DNA from: an uncultured Pelagibacteraceae bacterium
GTDB taxonomy: Bacteria > Pseudomonadota > Alphaproteobacteria > Pelagibacterales > Pelagibacteraceae
Assembly (NCBI GenBank): GCA_902618485.1
Contig: CACNAR010000001.1
Location: 1 to 64,000 of the forward strand
Length of the DNA stretch: 64,000 bases
Reading direction: 5' to 3'
Positions 1 to 9,743 of the stretch are shown here, piece after piece (positions within the stretch are counted from its first letter, which is position 1; every line of letters starts with the position of its first letter). The position numbers and the translations under genes were made by a program. The notes under the pieces were generated by a model, which saw only the letters and a list, made by a program, of their open reading frames with translations, had not been told where the DNA came from and did not search any database.

Positions 1-130
1 GTACAAAGTGTCCATCCATTACATCAACGTGAATCATATCTGCTCCTGCATCTTCCAATTTTTTTATTTCTTTTCCTAATTGGCTGAAATCTGCAGATAA
101 AATTGAAGGTGAAATTTGTATTTTTTTCAT
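1..130 (-). CDS. rpe: Ribulose-phosphate 3-epimerase, N-terminal part (cut by window edge)
   Basis: The reverse strand reads from an ATG at 130 through 43 codons to the window edge, so the C-terminal four fifths lie outside. The start of the protein has the rpe signatures: [12 protein letters not shown] near residues 4-15 (substrate-loop Ser and Leu of the TIM barrel) and the metal-ligand stretch HVDVMDGHF at residues 34-42, with His34 and Asp36 as expected metal ligands. The family interconverts ribulose-5-phosphate and xylulose-5-phosphate in the cytosolic pentose phosphate pathway. It is oriented like the two gene units that follow it in the window (171-515 and 586-2660). The identification is firm although only a fragment is visible. 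Confidence 0.9.
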   Translation of the reverse strand, partial: MKKIQISPSILSADFSQLGKEIKKLEDAGADMIHVDVMDGHFV

Positions 131-170
131 AGATTATTAAATTAACTAGTACCAAATTTTAAAATCTAAT

Positions 171-515
171 TTAATTAAAAAATTGATAAATTTGTCTTGA
201 AATTTCACTTTCTAACGGAAAAGATAGCATACCCATAACTGAGTATCCCAAAACCCAAGGCATAAAGTAAAACCTTATCATGAAAAAAAACCAAGCAACG
301 TAAAGGGGGACGATTGGTTGAATTATAAAAGATGGAGTTATAGGCTTAAATAAGTTAATGAGAGGATTGGTAAATTTAACAAAAACTCTCATAAAAAAAA
401 ATTGAGAGCCTTCTTTTTGAAAAATATTCATTGCAACTCTTCCAATTAAAGTCCACATGATTACCCCTAGAATATAGTCAATTATATATACTAAGGGATG
501 AAAGTTAGCCGACAT
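171..515 (-). CDS. Small integral membrane protein, possibly YggT-like
   Basis: A 114-residue hydrophobic protein with three likely membrane segments (about residues 8-28, 58-82 and 86-100). The central run FTNPLINLFKPITPSFI resembles the YggT-family pattern of a membrane helix followed by a Pro-rich loop (compare the clear YggT protein at 9740-10030), but the match is weak. No catalytic residues are visible. It lies 41 bases upstream of rpe on the same strand and 70 bases downstream of the sodium symporter, separated from the latter by a good terminator, so it probably has its own promoter or is co-transcribed with rpe. The function is unknown. Confidence 0.7.
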   Translation of the reverse strand: MSANFHPLVYIIDYILGVIMWTLIGRVAMNIFQKEGSQFFFMRVFVKFTNPLINLFKPITPSFIIQPIVPLYVAWFFFMIRFYFMPWVLGYSVMGMLSFPLESEISRQIYQFFN

Positions 516-549
516 TAAGAAATTTATATTTGAAAAAGATCGAAATTAA

Positions 550-573
550 AAGGGGCGAAATTAATCGCCCCTT
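550..573 (-). terminator. Rho-independent terminator after the symporter operon
   Basis: A perfect 9-base-pair inverted repeat (550-558 with 565-573, six-base loop) contains a GGGGCG/CGCCCC core, striking in such AT-rich DNA. Read on the minus strand it lies 13 bases past the symporter stop codon and is followed by a T-rich run (TTTTAATTT), as expected of an intrinsic terminator for the 2660-586 operon. Confidence 0.8.
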
Positions 574-585
574 AATAAAGATTAT

Positions 586-2400
586 TTAGTGTTGTTTTCC
601 AAGGATCGATTTACCAGCTGGTACACGAACCTCATCAACCATTTTCTGCGTAGCAGCGTTAGGTGCTTGAGTCATTAAACTGACTACAACCATAGCTACC
701 AAGCTGACAGCCGAACCAAAGATACCAAATGTTAACTGAGTAATACCTAAGAATCCACTTCCACCTGTTCTTACCCATACTAGGTAAGCAGCACCAGAAA
801 TTAATCCTAAAGCCATACCAGCTATAGCACCTTCTTTGTTAGCTCTCTTCCACCATACACCAAGTACTAGTGGGAAGAATAGTCCTGACATTGCAAAGTC
901 AAAAGCCCAGATTACTGAACCTAAAATACCTTGGATCTCAAGAGCTGCGATTGTTGCTCCTGCAAAACCAATTACCACAAGTAATACCCTTGCAACAACT
1001 AGTCTCTTCGCAGTCTCCGCTTTTGGATCGATGATCTTATAGTAAACATCGTGTGAGATTGCGTTTGCAATTGCTAAAATCAAACCATCAGCTGTTGACA
1101 TGGCAGCAGCCATACCTCCAGCAGCAACTAGACCTGAGATTACATATGGTAATCCAGCTATTTCTGGAGTTGCTAACACAACGGCTTTACCACCCATGAA
1201 AAACTCATTTAATTCGAGTGTTCCATTTCCGTTAAAGTCGCTTACAAACATTAAGTTTGCTTGGTTCCAGTTTTGATACCAATCTATCGCTTGAACTTCT
1301 GAAATTGATTTACCGATAATACCTGTTGGTAGTGACGGATCAATCAATGACAACTTAGATAGTGTCGCTAACATTGGAGCAGAAGAATAAAGTAAGAAGA
1401 TAAAGAATAATGACCAACCTACTGATTTTCTAGCTGCTTTTACACTTGGAGTAGTAAAATATCTCATCATAACGTGAGGCAATGAAGCTGTTCCCATCAT
1501 CATCGCTAACGCTAATGAAATAAATGCCCAAGGTGTTGCGTTCACCGCTGAGTGAGCTTTAGTTATTCCAGCCAAACCTTTTGGAACTTCTTTTAGATTT
1601 TCAGCAGAGTTTTTCACAAAACCAAACTGAGCCTCTAATTCAGCTATTCTAGAAACTTCATCAGCTAACATGAAGTGAGGGAAGAAACCTGCACCCATTT
1701 TGTTACTGATCCAGAATACTGGTAATAAGTAAGCTATGATTAGTACGATATATTGAGCTACCTGTGTCCAAGTTACCCCTCTCATACCACCAAGCATTGA
1801 ACAAAGTAAGATACTTATAAGTCCAACGTATACAGCGTATTGGAATGGAATATCAAGTGCAACAGATGCAATTGTACCTGTGGCGTTAATTTGTGCAGTC
1901 ACATAAGTAAATGAAGCAACAGTTAAAACTACCACTGCCATAAATCTACTTAAATTACCACCGTATCTTGTACCAATAAAATCTGGAACTGTGTAACAGC
2001 CAAATTTTCTTAGGTAAGGTGCTAATAGTGATGCGACTAATACATATCCACCAGTCCAACCTACAAGCAGTGCCATATAGCCGTAGCCTTTAAAATAAAT
2101 ACCACCTGCCATTGCAACGAATGATGCACCAGACATCCAGTCTGCTGCAGTTGCCATTCCGTTGAACACGGTTGGTACTTGTCTTCCAGCTACGTAATAC
2201 GCATCAGCTTGAGCTGTACGTGATAGATAACCAATTATAGCATAGATGGCTACTGTAAAAGCAACGAAACAAATTCCAATTGTTTTTGCAGTGACACCCA
2301 TTTGCTCGGCAATCGACATAATGATTATGAAAGCCAGGAAACCTCCTGTATAGATTCCATAAACTTTAGGTAGATTATCTATAAAATTACCTTTAATCAT
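586..2400 (-). CDS. Sodium:solute symporter, large subunit (acetate permease type)
   Basis: A 604-residue polytopic protein of the solute:sodium symporter family (SSF), with about 13 hydrophobic segments. The SSF signature region is seen near residues 65-115 (YYVAGRQVPTVFNGMATAADWMSGASF) and in the long middle section with GGMRGVTWTQVAQY. It belongs with the ActP-like group that works with a small partner subunit; here that partner (2400-2660) lies immediately upstream, overlapping by one base (TAATG). An insertion near residues 375-415 carries DFNGNGTLELNEFF, which looks like a single EF-hand-type calcium loop. Likely substrates are acetate or another short carboxylate, supported by the acetyl-CoA synthetase gene 1 kb away, but the substrate is inferred. 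Confidence 0.88.
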   Translation of the reverse strand: MIKGNFIDNLPKVYGIYTGGFLAFIIIMSIAEQMGVTAKTIGICFVAFTVAIYAIIGYLSRTAQADAYYVAGRQVPTVFNGMATAADWMSGASFVAMAGGIYFKGYGYMALLVGWTGGYVLVASLLAPYLRKFGCYTVPDFIGTRYGGNLSRFMAVVVLTVASFTYVTAQINATGTIASVALDIPFQYAVYVGLISILLCSMLGGMRGVTWTQVAQYIVLIIAYLLPVFWISNKMGAGFFPHFMLADEVSRIAELEAQFGFVKNSAENLKEVPKGLAGITKAHSAVNATPWAFISLALAMMMGTASLPHVMMRYFTTPSVKAARKSVGWSLFFIFLLYSSAPMLATLSKLSLIDPSLPTGIIGKSISEVQAIDWYQNWNQANLMFVSDFNGNGTLELNEFFMGGKAVVLATPEIAGLPYVISGLVAAGGMAAAMSTADGLILAIANAISHDVYYKIIDPKAETAKRLVVARVLLVVIGFAGATIAALEIQGILGSVIWAFDFAMSGLFFPLVLGVWWKRANKEGAIAGMALGLISGAAYLVWVRTGGSGFLGITQLTFGIFGSAVSLVAMVVVSLMTQAPNAATQKMVDEVRVPAGKSILGKQH

Positions 2401-2660
2401 TAGTCATCTCCTTTTTCACTGAAGCCGAACTCTTCATCAATTTTCTCTTGTCTATTTGCAAACCAAAAAATTAGTATTACGAATATTCCAAGAGATCCCT
2501 GACATGTGAACCAATAAGTCAATGGATAACCAAATGGTCCCGTGACTTCGTTCATTTCTGCTCCGAAAAGGAAGATGCCAATTGAGAATACAAACCAAAT
2601 TGCTAACGTCATCATCAGCAAACCCTTGGATTTTTCCCAGTGTTGTTCTTGTTTTGACAT
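2400..2660 (-). CDS. Symporter small subunit (DUF4212 family)
   Basis: An 86-residue protein with two membrane helices (about residues 14-33 and 49-68) and charged ends. The pattern EQHWEKSKGLLMMTLAIWF, then FGYPLTYWFTCQGSLGIF and a cytoplasmic NRQEKIDEEFG is typical of the DUF4212 small subunit that accompanies SSF symporters. The stop codon overlaps the ATG of the large subunit (TAATG), so translational coupling and complex formation are likely. A promoter should lie in the 125-base gap shared with the divergent gene at 2786. Confidence 0.87.
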   Translation of the reverse strand: MSKQEQHWEKSKGLLMMTLAIWFVFSIGIFLFGAEMNEVTGPFGYPLTYWFTCQGSLGIFVILIFWFANRQEKIDEEFGFSEKGDD

Positions 2661-2741
2661 TTATACCTCTCTCTTATTAGTTATAACTGCTTAAAACCAT
2701 AACCATTATCTAAGAGATTTAAAGTGTTAAAATTGTTCAAA

Positions 2742-2760
2742 ATCCCACTATTTTTGGGAT
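2742..2760. promoter_or_regulatory. Inverted repeat between divergent genes
   Basis: ATCCCA (2742-2747) and TGGGAT (2755-2760) form a perfect 6-base inverted repeat with a 7-base spacer, between the divergent symporter operon and the gene at 2786. Its position 82 bases before the symporter start and 26 bases before the other start suits an operator or a leader hairpin. No regulator is identified. Confidence 0.35.
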
Positions 2761-2785
2761 ATATATAATAAAAATATCTAATTTT

Positions 2786-3409
2786 ATGGGCAAATATAAG
2801 CTAACTTGGAGAGATCTCACGTGGAGAGATTTTAAAATTTACCTTTTCGCTCTCTTTAAAGCTTTTATTCCAAAAAAAAAGATTAAGAATCTTGATGATT
2901 TAGAAGAATTTATTCAATCCAAGTCAGCTTGGGTAACCCAAGTAACCCTATATGGATATTTGAAAACTAGAATGGGAACACGTTATGTTCTTCATTTTGA
3001 AAATGATGAATTTATGTCATCAGTTAACTTAGCAAAGTGGAACATTTACTCAGTAGCTTTGCAAGATCTTACTTTATATACGTTTTCTTACCTTAAGAAT
3101 AATTTCAATTTTAATGATCTTGAAAAATCTGAAGAGATTTTTTCAAAAATCTTAGATGATGAAATTTCCAACAAAATGCCGCTTAATATTATAGATGGTG
3201 CAAAAAATAATTTTAGTGAAAGGTTGCATAATATAAATTGGGATAATTATTATAGTGATCTGCCATTTAACCCGAGCGCTTTATCTTTATATAAATGGGC
3301 ACCTATCGCAGAAGAATTAAAAACTTTAGATAGAAAAATTGTTTTGAATTCTGTTATTTTAAAATGGGATACCGTTAAAAAAGAATTTCAAGAAAGAATA
3401 AATTTTTAA
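2786..3409 (+). CDS. Conserved hypothetical protein
   Basis: A 207-residue soluble protein without a signal peptide or membrane helix. A basic N-terminus ([25 protein letters not shown], with a repeated TWRD) is followed by a stretch that looks well conserved ([19 protein letters not shown], residues about 50-68), then mostly alpha-helical sequence. I recall similar sequences in other Alphaproteobacteria but no defined function. It converges on acs with a 4-base overlap of the two stop regions. Its neighbours suggest acetate metabolism only by proximity. Confidence 0.75.
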   Translation: MGKYKLTWRDLTWRDFKIYLFALFKAFIPKKKIKNLDDLEEFIQSKSAWVTQVTLYGYLKTRMGTRYVLHFENDEFMSSVNLAKWNIYSVALQDLTLYTFSYLKNNFNFNDLEKSEEIFSKILDDEISNKMPLNIIDGAKNNFSERLHNINWDNYYSDLPFNPSALSLYKWAPIAEELKTLDRKIVLNSVILKWDTVKKEFQERINF

Positions 3410-5481
3410 TTATTTTTTCTGTTCTCAACCAAACTATCAACAACATTTGGATCTGCTAAAGTGGTAGTGTCACCTAATTGACCGTGTTCATTGGCTGCAA
3501 TTTTTCTCAAAATTCTTCTCATAATTTTACCCGATCTAGTTTTAGGTAACCCTGGAGTAAATTGTATAAGATCAGGTGTTGCTAATGGGCCAATTTGTTT
3601 TCTTACCCATAGTTTTAACTCCCTTTCAAGATCACCCGTTTCAGTCTCTCCAGCATTAAGTGTAACATAACAGTAAAGTCCGTTACCTTTTATATCATGA
3701 GGATAACCAACGACAGCTGCTTCAGCAACTTTTGGATGCGCAACAAAAGCACTTTCAATTTCTGCTGTTCCAAGATTATGACCTGATACTATAATTACAT
3801 CATCTACTCTTCCTGTTATCCAATAATAACCATCTTTATCTCTTCGACATCCATCGCCTGTGAAATATTTTCCATCAAATTGAGAAAAGTAAGTATCAAT
3901 AAATCTTTGATGGTCACCATAAACTGTTCTCATCTGTCCTGGCCAAGACTGGGATATACAAAGCCTACCTTCACCTGCTCCTTTTATCTCTTTTCCGTCT
4001 TTGTCCACTAAGCATGGTTTTATTCCGTAAAAAGGTTTAGTAGCGGAACCGGGTTTAAGTGGAATAGCTCCCGTTTGAGGAGCGATAAGTATTCCCCCCG
4101 TTTCTGTTTGCCACCAAGTGTCAACTATTGGGCATTTTGAATTTCCAACAGTTTTGTAGTACCACATCCATGCCTCCGGGTTAATCGGCTCCCCAACAGT
4201 TCCCAATAATTTTAAAGATTTTCTAGATGTTTTATTGACTGGATCGCTGCCCTCTCTCATTAAAGCTCTGATGGCTGTTGGTGCTGTATAAAATGTGTTT
4301 ACTTTATATTTGTCGACTATTTGCCACCATCTAGAGCTATCAGGGTAATTAGGTATACCTTCAAACATTATGGTTGTAGCACCATTGGAAAGTGGTCCGT
4401 ATATAATATAACTATGTCCAGTTACCCACCCAATATCTGCCGTGCACCAATAAATATCTTTAGGTTTGTAGTTGAATATATATTGGTGAGTCATTGATGC
4501 ATAAACCATATATCCACCAGTCGTATGCAAAACACCTTTAGGTTTTCCAGTAGAGCCTGAAGTGTAGAGTATAAACAGCGGATCTTCCGCATTCATCTCT
4601 TCAGGTTCGCAGTGGGCCGGAACATCCTTTATTAAATCGTGATACCAAACGTCTCTATCATCATCCCAAAATACGTAATTTCCAGTTCTTTTAACAACAA
4701 TACACTTTTTAACATTTGGACAGTTTGTTAGTGCCTCATCAGTAGTAGCCTTTAAAGGTATTTTTTTTCCTCCCCTGACGCCTTCGTCTGCAGTGATTAT
4801 ATACTCTGATTCACAATCGTTAACTCTTCCCGAAATAGATTCAGCTGAAAATCCTCCAAATATAATAGAGTGAATTGCACCAATTCTTGCACAAGCTAGC
4901 ATTAAAATTGCTAACTCTGGTATCATAGTTAAATAAATTGTAACTCGGTCTCCTTTTTTAATTCCAAGTTTTTTCAATCCATTTGCAGCTTTTGATACTT
5001 TTTGGTGTAATTGTTTGTAAGAAATTTTTTGACTGTCTTTAGGATCATCACCAACCCAAATAATAGCAGTTTTATCTTTTTTATCTTTTAAATGTCTATC
5101 AATACAGTTTGCTGATGCATTAAGAGTTCCGTCTTCAAACCACTTAATTTTTACATCGTTCTTGCTGTATTTGACATCTTTGATTTTTTTATAGGGTTTT
5201 ATCCAAGTAATTCTTTTTCCTTCTTTTTTCCAAAAGGCGTTATTATTTTTAATTGACTCTTTATACCTTTTTAAATATTGCGCTTTATTTGCAAGACTAC
5301 TTTTAATCCATTCAGGTTTAGTTTTTATTATTAATTCAGAGACGGATGAGTTCTCTTTTTTAGATTGATTTTTCTTATTAGATGATATCTTTCTTTTAAC
5401 TAATTTCTTATTTTTAACAGTTTTTCTTTTAGTTTTTTTTTTAACTTTTTTTTTATTTCTATATTTTTTTCTTTTAGGCAT
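3406..5481 (-). CDS. acs: Acetyl-CoA synthetase with lysine-rich N-terminal tail
   Basis: A 691-residue AMP-forming acetate:CoA ligase, about 40-45 residues longer than the usual 650. It activates acetate through acetyl-AMP in the cytosol. The P-loop-like [11 protein letters not shown] motif, the WWQTETGG region, the hinge/A8 region ([15 protein letters not shown]) and the C-terminal [11 protein letters not shown] with the acetylatable lysine are all present. The extra N-terminus (residues 1-46) is a run of Lys, Arg, Ser and Asn. No ATG, GTG or TTG suitable for a shorter start was found before the core begins near residue 52, so the tail seems real. It follows the EVE gene by 16 bases on the same strand and lies close to the symporter, together forming a likely acetate-use module. 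Confidence 0.95.
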   Translation of the reverse strand: MPKRKKYRNKKKVKKKTKRKTVKNKKLVKRKISSNKKNQSKKENSSVSELIIKTKPEWIKSSLANKAQYLKRYKESIKNNNAFWKKEGKRITWIKPYKKIKDVKYSKNDVKIKWFEDGTLNASANCIDRHLKDKKDKTAIIWVGDDPKDSQKISYKQLHQKVSKAANGLKKLGIKKGDRVTIYLTMIPELAILMLACARIGAIHSIIFGGFSAESISGRVNDCESEYIITADEGVRGGKKIPLKATTDEALTNCPNVKKCIVVKRTGNYVFWDDDRDVWYHDLIKDVPAHCEPEEMNAEDPLFILYTSGSTGKPKGVLHTTGGYMVYASMTHQYIFNYKPKDIYWCTADIGWVTGHSYIIYGPLSNGATTIMFEGIPNYPDSSRWWQIVDKYKVNTFYTAPTAIRALMREGSDPVNKTSRKSLKLLGTVGEPINPEAWMWYYKTVGNSKCPIVDTWWQTETGGILIAPQTGAIPLKPGSATKPFYGIKPCLVDKDGKEIKGAGEGRLCISQSWPGQMRTVYGDHQRFIDTYFSQFDGKYFTGDGCRRDKDGYYWITGRVDDVIIVSGHNLGTAEIESAFVAHPKVAEAAVVGYPHDIKGNGLYCYVTLNAGETETGDLERELKLWVRKQIGPLATPDLIQFTPGLPKTRSGKIMRRILRKIAANEHGQLGDTTTLADPNVVDSLVENRKNN

Positions 5482-5497
5482 AGGTTTAATTTTATAG

Positions 5498-5911
5498 TTA
5501 AATTTTACTCATGTTATTCAATATTTTCCAGCTTTTAGAGTCTATAGGCATTACTGAGAGTCTACTCTGTTTTATTAATGATAAATGGCTTAATTCCTTG
5601 TTTTTTTTAATAGTTTCAAGTGAAACTGGTGTTTTAAGTTTTTTTACGAATTTAACTGTTACAGCTACAAAACGACCAGTTTTGTCTGTTTTATCTAAAT
5701 AAGCTTCTTTGATAACTTCAACAATGCCCACAATTTCTTTTCCAATATTTGAATGATAAAAAAAACACTGATCACCCTTTTTCATATTTTTTAAATTTTT
5801 TGCGGCTTGATAATTTCTAACACCATCCCAAGGGGCTCCTTTCTTTCCAGTTTTTTGTTGTTGATCTATTGACCAAACGTCTGGTTCAGATTTAAGTAAC
5901 CAATAACTCAT
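5498..5911 (-). CDS. EVE domain protein
   Basis: A 137-residue protein that is essentially one EVE domain, a PUA-like fold related to YTH domains that binds modified bases. Typical elements are [14 protein letters not shown] at the N-terminus, [20 protein letters not shown] (residues 29-48) and [17 protein letters not shown]. The stop codon of tsaD overlaps its start (TAATG), so the two are probably translated together. Pairing with tsaD, which modifies tRNA, makes a nucleic-acid role plausible but unproven. Confidence 0.9.
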   Translation of the reverse strand: MSYWLLKSEPDVWSIDQQQKTGKKGAPWDGVRNYQAAKNLKNMKKGDQCFFYHSNIGKEIVGIVEVIKEAYLDKTDKTGRFVAVTVKFVKKLKTPVSLETIKKNKELSHLSLIKQSRLSVMPIDSKSWKILNNMSKI

Positions 5912-6984
5912 TACAATTGGACACCAGCTCCTTTAAGAAAGGCCGCACCTTCATCTAATTGCCACCTAGGTTTTGCGGGATGATCCAGATCATTAAATAG
6001 CCTCAGCTTAAATTTTTCTAAACCAACCATGGCAATCATTGCTGCATTATCCCCACAGAATTCTATTGGAGGAAAAATACTTTGGTAATTTTTTTTTTTA
6101 CATAATTTCATTAACATTGCTCTTATTTTTTTATTTGCAGCTACACCACCAGCAACCACAAATTTTTTTTCTTTTAGAGTATTCATTTTTTCAAATTCAT
6201 TAAAAGCAATTATTGTTTTCTTATATAAAATTTCTTCAATCGTTTTTTGAAAAGAAGCTGCAAGATCAAATTTTTCTTGATCATTTTTAATTGTTTTGGA
6301 TATTTTAAGCACAGCAGTTTTTAATCCTGCAAAAGATAAATTGCATCCACCTTTATTTATAATTGGTTTGGGTAATTTGAATCTTTCTGGATTTCCTTTT
6401 TCAGCCAAAACTTCAATTTCACGTCCACCTGGAAATTCTATTTCTAAAAGTTTAGCAGTTTTATCAAATGCTTCTCCTAAAGCATCATCAATAGTTGTGC
6501 CTAATCGTTTATATCTTCCAAGAGCTTGAACGCTTAAATATTGAGAATGTCCACCCGAAATTAGTAAAAGTAAATATGGGTAGTCTAATTTAGAATTTAA
6601 TTTTGGGCTTAGGGCGTGTCCTTCAAGATGATTAACAGCAATAAATGGTTTGTTTGTTGTAAGTGCAAAAGTTTTTCCAAAGCTTAACCCAACTGATAGA
6701 CATACAATTAAACCAGGTCCTGCTGTAGAAGCTATAGCGTCAATTTCATCAATTTTTTTTCCACTTTTATCTATAGCTTTTTTTACAATCCAATCTATTT
6801 TTTCGATGTGTGATCTTGCTGCTAATTCAGGAACTACTCCCCCGAATTCTTTATGGACATCTTCTTGACTGGAAACAATGTTAGATAAAACAACTGGTAT
6901 TCCTTGCTCATTTTCGGTAACTACAGATGCCGCTGTTTCATCGCAACTCGATTCTATTCCAAGAATTAAGGGTTTTTTGCTCAT
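5911..6984 (-). CDS. tsaD: tRNA threonylcarbamoyladenosine synthesis protein TsaD
   Basis: A 357-residue member of the Kae1/TsaD ASKHA-fold family, which transfers the threonylcarbamoyl group to A37 of tRNAs decoding ANN codons, working with TsaB and TsaE. Visible motifs are ESSCDETAASV (residues 11-21), the metal-binding HLEGH (His119 and His123), SGGHSQY, the DDALGEAFDK stretch and FCGDNAAMIA near the C-terminus. The length is normal. It is divergent from hemC (53-base gap), and its stop overlaps the next gene start. Confidence 0.96.
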   Translation of the reverse strand: MSKKPLILGIESSCDETAASVVTENEQGIPVVLSNIVSSQEDVHKEFGGVVPELAARSHIEKIDWIVKKAIDKSGKKIDEIDAIASTAGPGLIVCLSVGLSFGKTFALTTNKPFIAVNHLEGHALSPKLNSKLDYPYLLLLISGGHSQYLSVQALGRYKRLGTTIDDALGEAFDKTAKLLEIEFPGGREIEVLAEKGNPERFKLPKPIINKGGCNLSFAGLKTAVLKISKTIKNDQEKFDLAASFQKTIEEILYKKTIIAFNEFEKMNTLKEKKFVVAGGVAANKKIRAMLMKLCKKKNYQSIFPPIEFCGDNAAMIAMVGLEKFKLRLFNDLDHPAKPRWQLDEGAAFLKGAGVQL

Positions 6985-7037
6985 TCAAATAAGTTTTAAT
7001 AATTGTACAATCTCAATACAAGTAAGAAATATATTTT

Positions 7038-7955
7038 ATGAAAGAAAAAATAACAATTGGTTCAAGAGGAAGCAAGTTGGCTATACTTTATGCACAAAAA
7101 GTAAAAGATAAGATTATTCAAAGTGCTAGTTTTAAGGAGGAGGAGGTTAATATAAAGCCAATATCAACAAAAGGTGATCAGATTAAAGATACAAGATTAT
7201 CAGATGTTGGTGGCAAAGGTCTATTTTCTAGTGAAATTGAAAAACAACTTCTTAAAAAAGAGATTGATATTGCTGTTCACGCTCTTAAAGATATGCCTAT
7301 AAATGAAACAAAAGGACTTATTACTGACACGTTCCTTGAAAGAAATGATCCGCGGGAAATTCTCATAACATTTAATAAAAAAAAAATTAAAAATCTAAGT
7401 GTTAACTCTATAATCGGAACCTCTTCCTATCGCAGAGAGTTTCAAATAAAAAAAAAGAGACCTGATCTTAATTGTAAACTTATAAGAGGAAACGTAGATA
7501 CCAGAATCAAAAAGTTAAAAGATGGTCTTTATGACGGAATACTTTTATCAAGTGCTGGAATAAAATCTTTAAAGCTTGAGGAATACATTACAGAAACTTT
7601 TGAAACTGAAGAGATTATACCTAGTGCTGGACAAGGTATTATTGCTATTCAGTGTAGAGAAAATGATGATGAAGTCATTTCAATTTTAAAAAAGATTAAT
7701 CATGATCAAACCTACAGAAGAGCACATTCTGAGCGAAATGTTTTAAAAGTTTTAGATGGCGACTGTGAAACTGCAGTGGGTGTCCATTCAAAAATAGAAG
7801 GTGACCAACTAACATTAGAAGCTGAGCTTTTTTCTTTAGATGGATCAGAGAGATACTATGAAAAAAAAATTGTTGAAAAATCAAAGTTTAGAGAGGTTGG
7901 TGAAGAGATTGGCGGGATTCTAAAAAAAAAATCTAATAATTCTTATAAGAAATGA
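7038..7955 (+). CDS. hemC: Porphobilinogen deaminase (hydroxymethylbilane synthase)
   Basis: A 305-residue enzyme that joins four porphobilinogen units into hydroxymethylbilane in tetrapyrrole synthesis. GSRGSKLAILYAQ begins the protein, followed by SDVGGKGLFSSEIE, the catalytic region HALKDMP, GTSSYRREFQ and RGNVDTR. Cys243, in LDGDCETAVG, is the expected attachment site of the dipyrromethane cofactor. The length is typical. The ATG at 7038 is preferred because the family starts just before the IGSRGS strand. hemD follows after one base. Confidence 0.96.
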   Translation: MKEKITIGSRGSKLAILYAQKVKDKIIQSASFKEEEVNIKPISTKGDQIKDTRLSDVGGKGLFSSEIEKQLLKKEIDIAVHALKDMPINETKGLITDTFLERNDPREILITFNKKKIKNLSVNSIIGTSSYRREFQIKKKRPDLNCKLIRGNVDTRIKKLKDGLYDGILLSSAGIKSLKLEEYITETFETEEIIPSAGQGIIAIQCRENDDEVISILKKINHDQTYRRAHSERNVLKVLDGDCETAVGVHSKIEGDQLTLEAELFSLDGSERYYEKKIVEKSKFREVGEEIGGILKKKSNNSYKK

Positions 7956-7956
7956 T

Positions 7957-8655
7957 ATGCATATTTTGTTGACTAGACCTTTGGAAGATTGCTCGGCACT
8001 AGCTTTAAAGTTTAAATCGCTTGGCCATAAAATATCCCATCTTCCCTTACTTAATATTGAAAAAATTAATTATGATGAAATTGATTTTTCTGAATTTGGG
8101 GGAATAATTTTCACCAGTGCTAACGCCGTTAAGTATTTAAATTTAAAAAACATAGATAAAAAAATTAAGTGTTTTTGTGTGGGAAATGTAACAGAAAAAA
8201 AAGCTCGTGATTTAGGTTTTCAAAATACAGTTGCCGCAGAGGGAAATGTTTCAAATTTAAAAGAATTAATTTTAAGGACTTACGATAATAAAAATAAAAA
8301 ACTTATTTATGTTAGTGGAGAAACGGTATCTGTTGACTTAGATCAACAGTTGGTTTTAGAGGGTTTTGTTGTAAAAAGAATTATTAATTATAGAGCAAAA
8401 TATAATCAAAAATTTGATGACGAGTTTATAATCAAATTAAAAGAAAATTTACCTGACATAGTTTATGTTTATTCACAAAATAGTGCCTCAAGTTTTCTTA
8501 ATTTTATAAAAATATATCAAACCGAGGGTTTATGGATGAATACAAATTTGATGTGTATTGGTGAGAAAACCTCGTCTATATTGAATGAAATTAAATGGAA
8601 AAAAATATTTCTTTTTAATCCTGGTGAAGAGGAGTTTTTGTTATATAAAATTTAG
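7957..8655 (+). CDS. hemD: Uroporphyrinogen-III synthase
   Basis: A 232-residue protein in the usual position after hemC, closing and inverting hydroxymethylbilane to uroporphyrinogen III. The family is weakly conserved; recognisable parts are LLTRPLEDC at the start, GGIIFTSANAVKYL (residues about 48-61), the VGNVTEKKARDLGF segment and YVYSQNSASSF in the second half. It lies one base after hemC and 2 bases before the channel gene, so the genes are surely co-transcribed. Confidence 0.9.
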   Translation: MHILLTRPLEDCSALALKFKSLGHKISHLPLLNIEKINYDEIDFSEFGGIIFTSANAVKYLNLKNIDKKIKCFCVGNVTEKKARDLGFQNTVAAEGNVSNLKELILRTYDNKNKKLIYVSGETVSVDLDQQLVLEGFVVKRIINYRAKYNQKFDDEFIIKLKENLPDIVYVYSQNSASSFLNFIKIYQTEGLWMNTNLMCIGEKTSSILNEIKWKKIFLFNPGEEEFLLYKI

Positions 8656-8657
8656 TT

Positions 8658-9743
8658 ATGGAATTAATAAATAATTTTTCAGAAATTTTTTTATCAGTTT
8701 GGAATAAAGGGATTTTAGGTGTTGATATTTTTCAAATATTAATCGGTTTAGGTATTTTTTTAATTTTCTTAATCTTCAGAGGAATTTTAAGCAAACTAAT
8801 AATAAAAAAATTAGAAATAATTTCAAAAAGAACAACTAATAAATTAGATGATACTTTTGTTAACGCTCTTGTAGGACCAGCAAGATTTTTACCAATAGTT
8901 TTAGGATTTTTTATTGCAAGTTATTATATGACTTTTTCTGCTGAAAGCAGAGATATTGTTGATACAATAAACAGAACTTTAATAACTATATTAATTTTTT
9001 GGGTAATGCATCAAATTATTGAACCCGTCTCATATGTTCTAAGTGGTCTTGATAAACTTTTAACCAAGGAGTTAATAGGATGGATAATTAAATCATTAAA
9101 GATTTTGATTTTTATTTTAGGTTTAGCTGCTGTTTTAGAATTATGGGGTATCAAAATCGGTCCCATAATCGCGGGTTTAGGTTTATTTGGTGTGGCTGTG
9201 GCTTTAGGTGCTCAAGATTTATTTAAAAATTTAATATCAGGCATTTTAGTTCTTGTTGAAAAAAGATTTAAAATAGGAGATTGGATTTTAGTTGATGGAA
9301 TAATAGAGGGCATAGTTGAAAAAATTGGTTTTAGATCTACGACTATTAGAAAATTTGACAAATCTTTAGCAATAATTCCTAATTTTCAATTTGCAGAAAA
9401 TGCAGTTATTAATGTAAGTGAAACTTCAAACTGGTTGATAAGTTGGATTATCACTCTTCAATATGACACAACAGTTGACCAATTAAAAACCATAAGAGAT
9501 CAAATCGAAAACCATATCAATAAAAGTGATGACTTTAAGCAAAGTATTGGTGTTGCGGTTAGAGTTGATAAATTTTCAGATAGTTCGATAGATATGTATG
9601 TTCGTTGTTTTACAAAAACTAGCAGCTGGAATGATTGGTTGTCTGTAAAAGAGCGTCTAGCAATAGAAATTAAACAAATTGTTGAAAGCAACAAAGCTTC
9701 TTTCGCATTTCCAAGTCAGTCGATTTATGTTGAAAAGAAATGA
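8658..9743 (+). CDS. Small-conductance mechanosensitive channel (MscS family)
   Basis: A 361-residue inner-membrane channel protein with four or five membrane helices. The pore-lining TM3 and the start of the beta domain are clear: GLGLFGVAVALGAQDLFKN, then LISGILVLVEKRFKIGDWILVDG and GIVEKIGFRSTTIRKFD, as in MscS, where Gly and Ala alternate in the pore helix. The family releases solutes on hypo-osmotic shock. It overlaps the next gene by four bases (ATGA) and follows hemD by two bases. Confidence 0.93.
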   Translation: MELINNFSEIFLSVWNKGILGVDIFQILIGLGIFLIFLIFRGILSKLIIKKLEIISKRTTNKLDDTFVNALVGPARFLPIVLGFFIASYYMTFSAESRDIVDTINRTLITILIFWVMHQIIEPVSYVLSGLDKLLTKELIGWIIKSLKILIFILGLAAVLELWGIKIGPIIAGLGLFGVAVALGAQDLFKNLISGILVLVEKRFKIGDWILVDGIIEGIVEKIGFRSTTIRKFDKSLAIIPNFQFAENAVINVSETSNWLISWIITLQYDTTVDQLKTIRDQIENHINKSDDFKQSIGVAVRVDKFSDSSIDMYVRCFTKTSSWNDWLSVKERLAIEIKQIVESNKASFAFPSQSIYVEKK

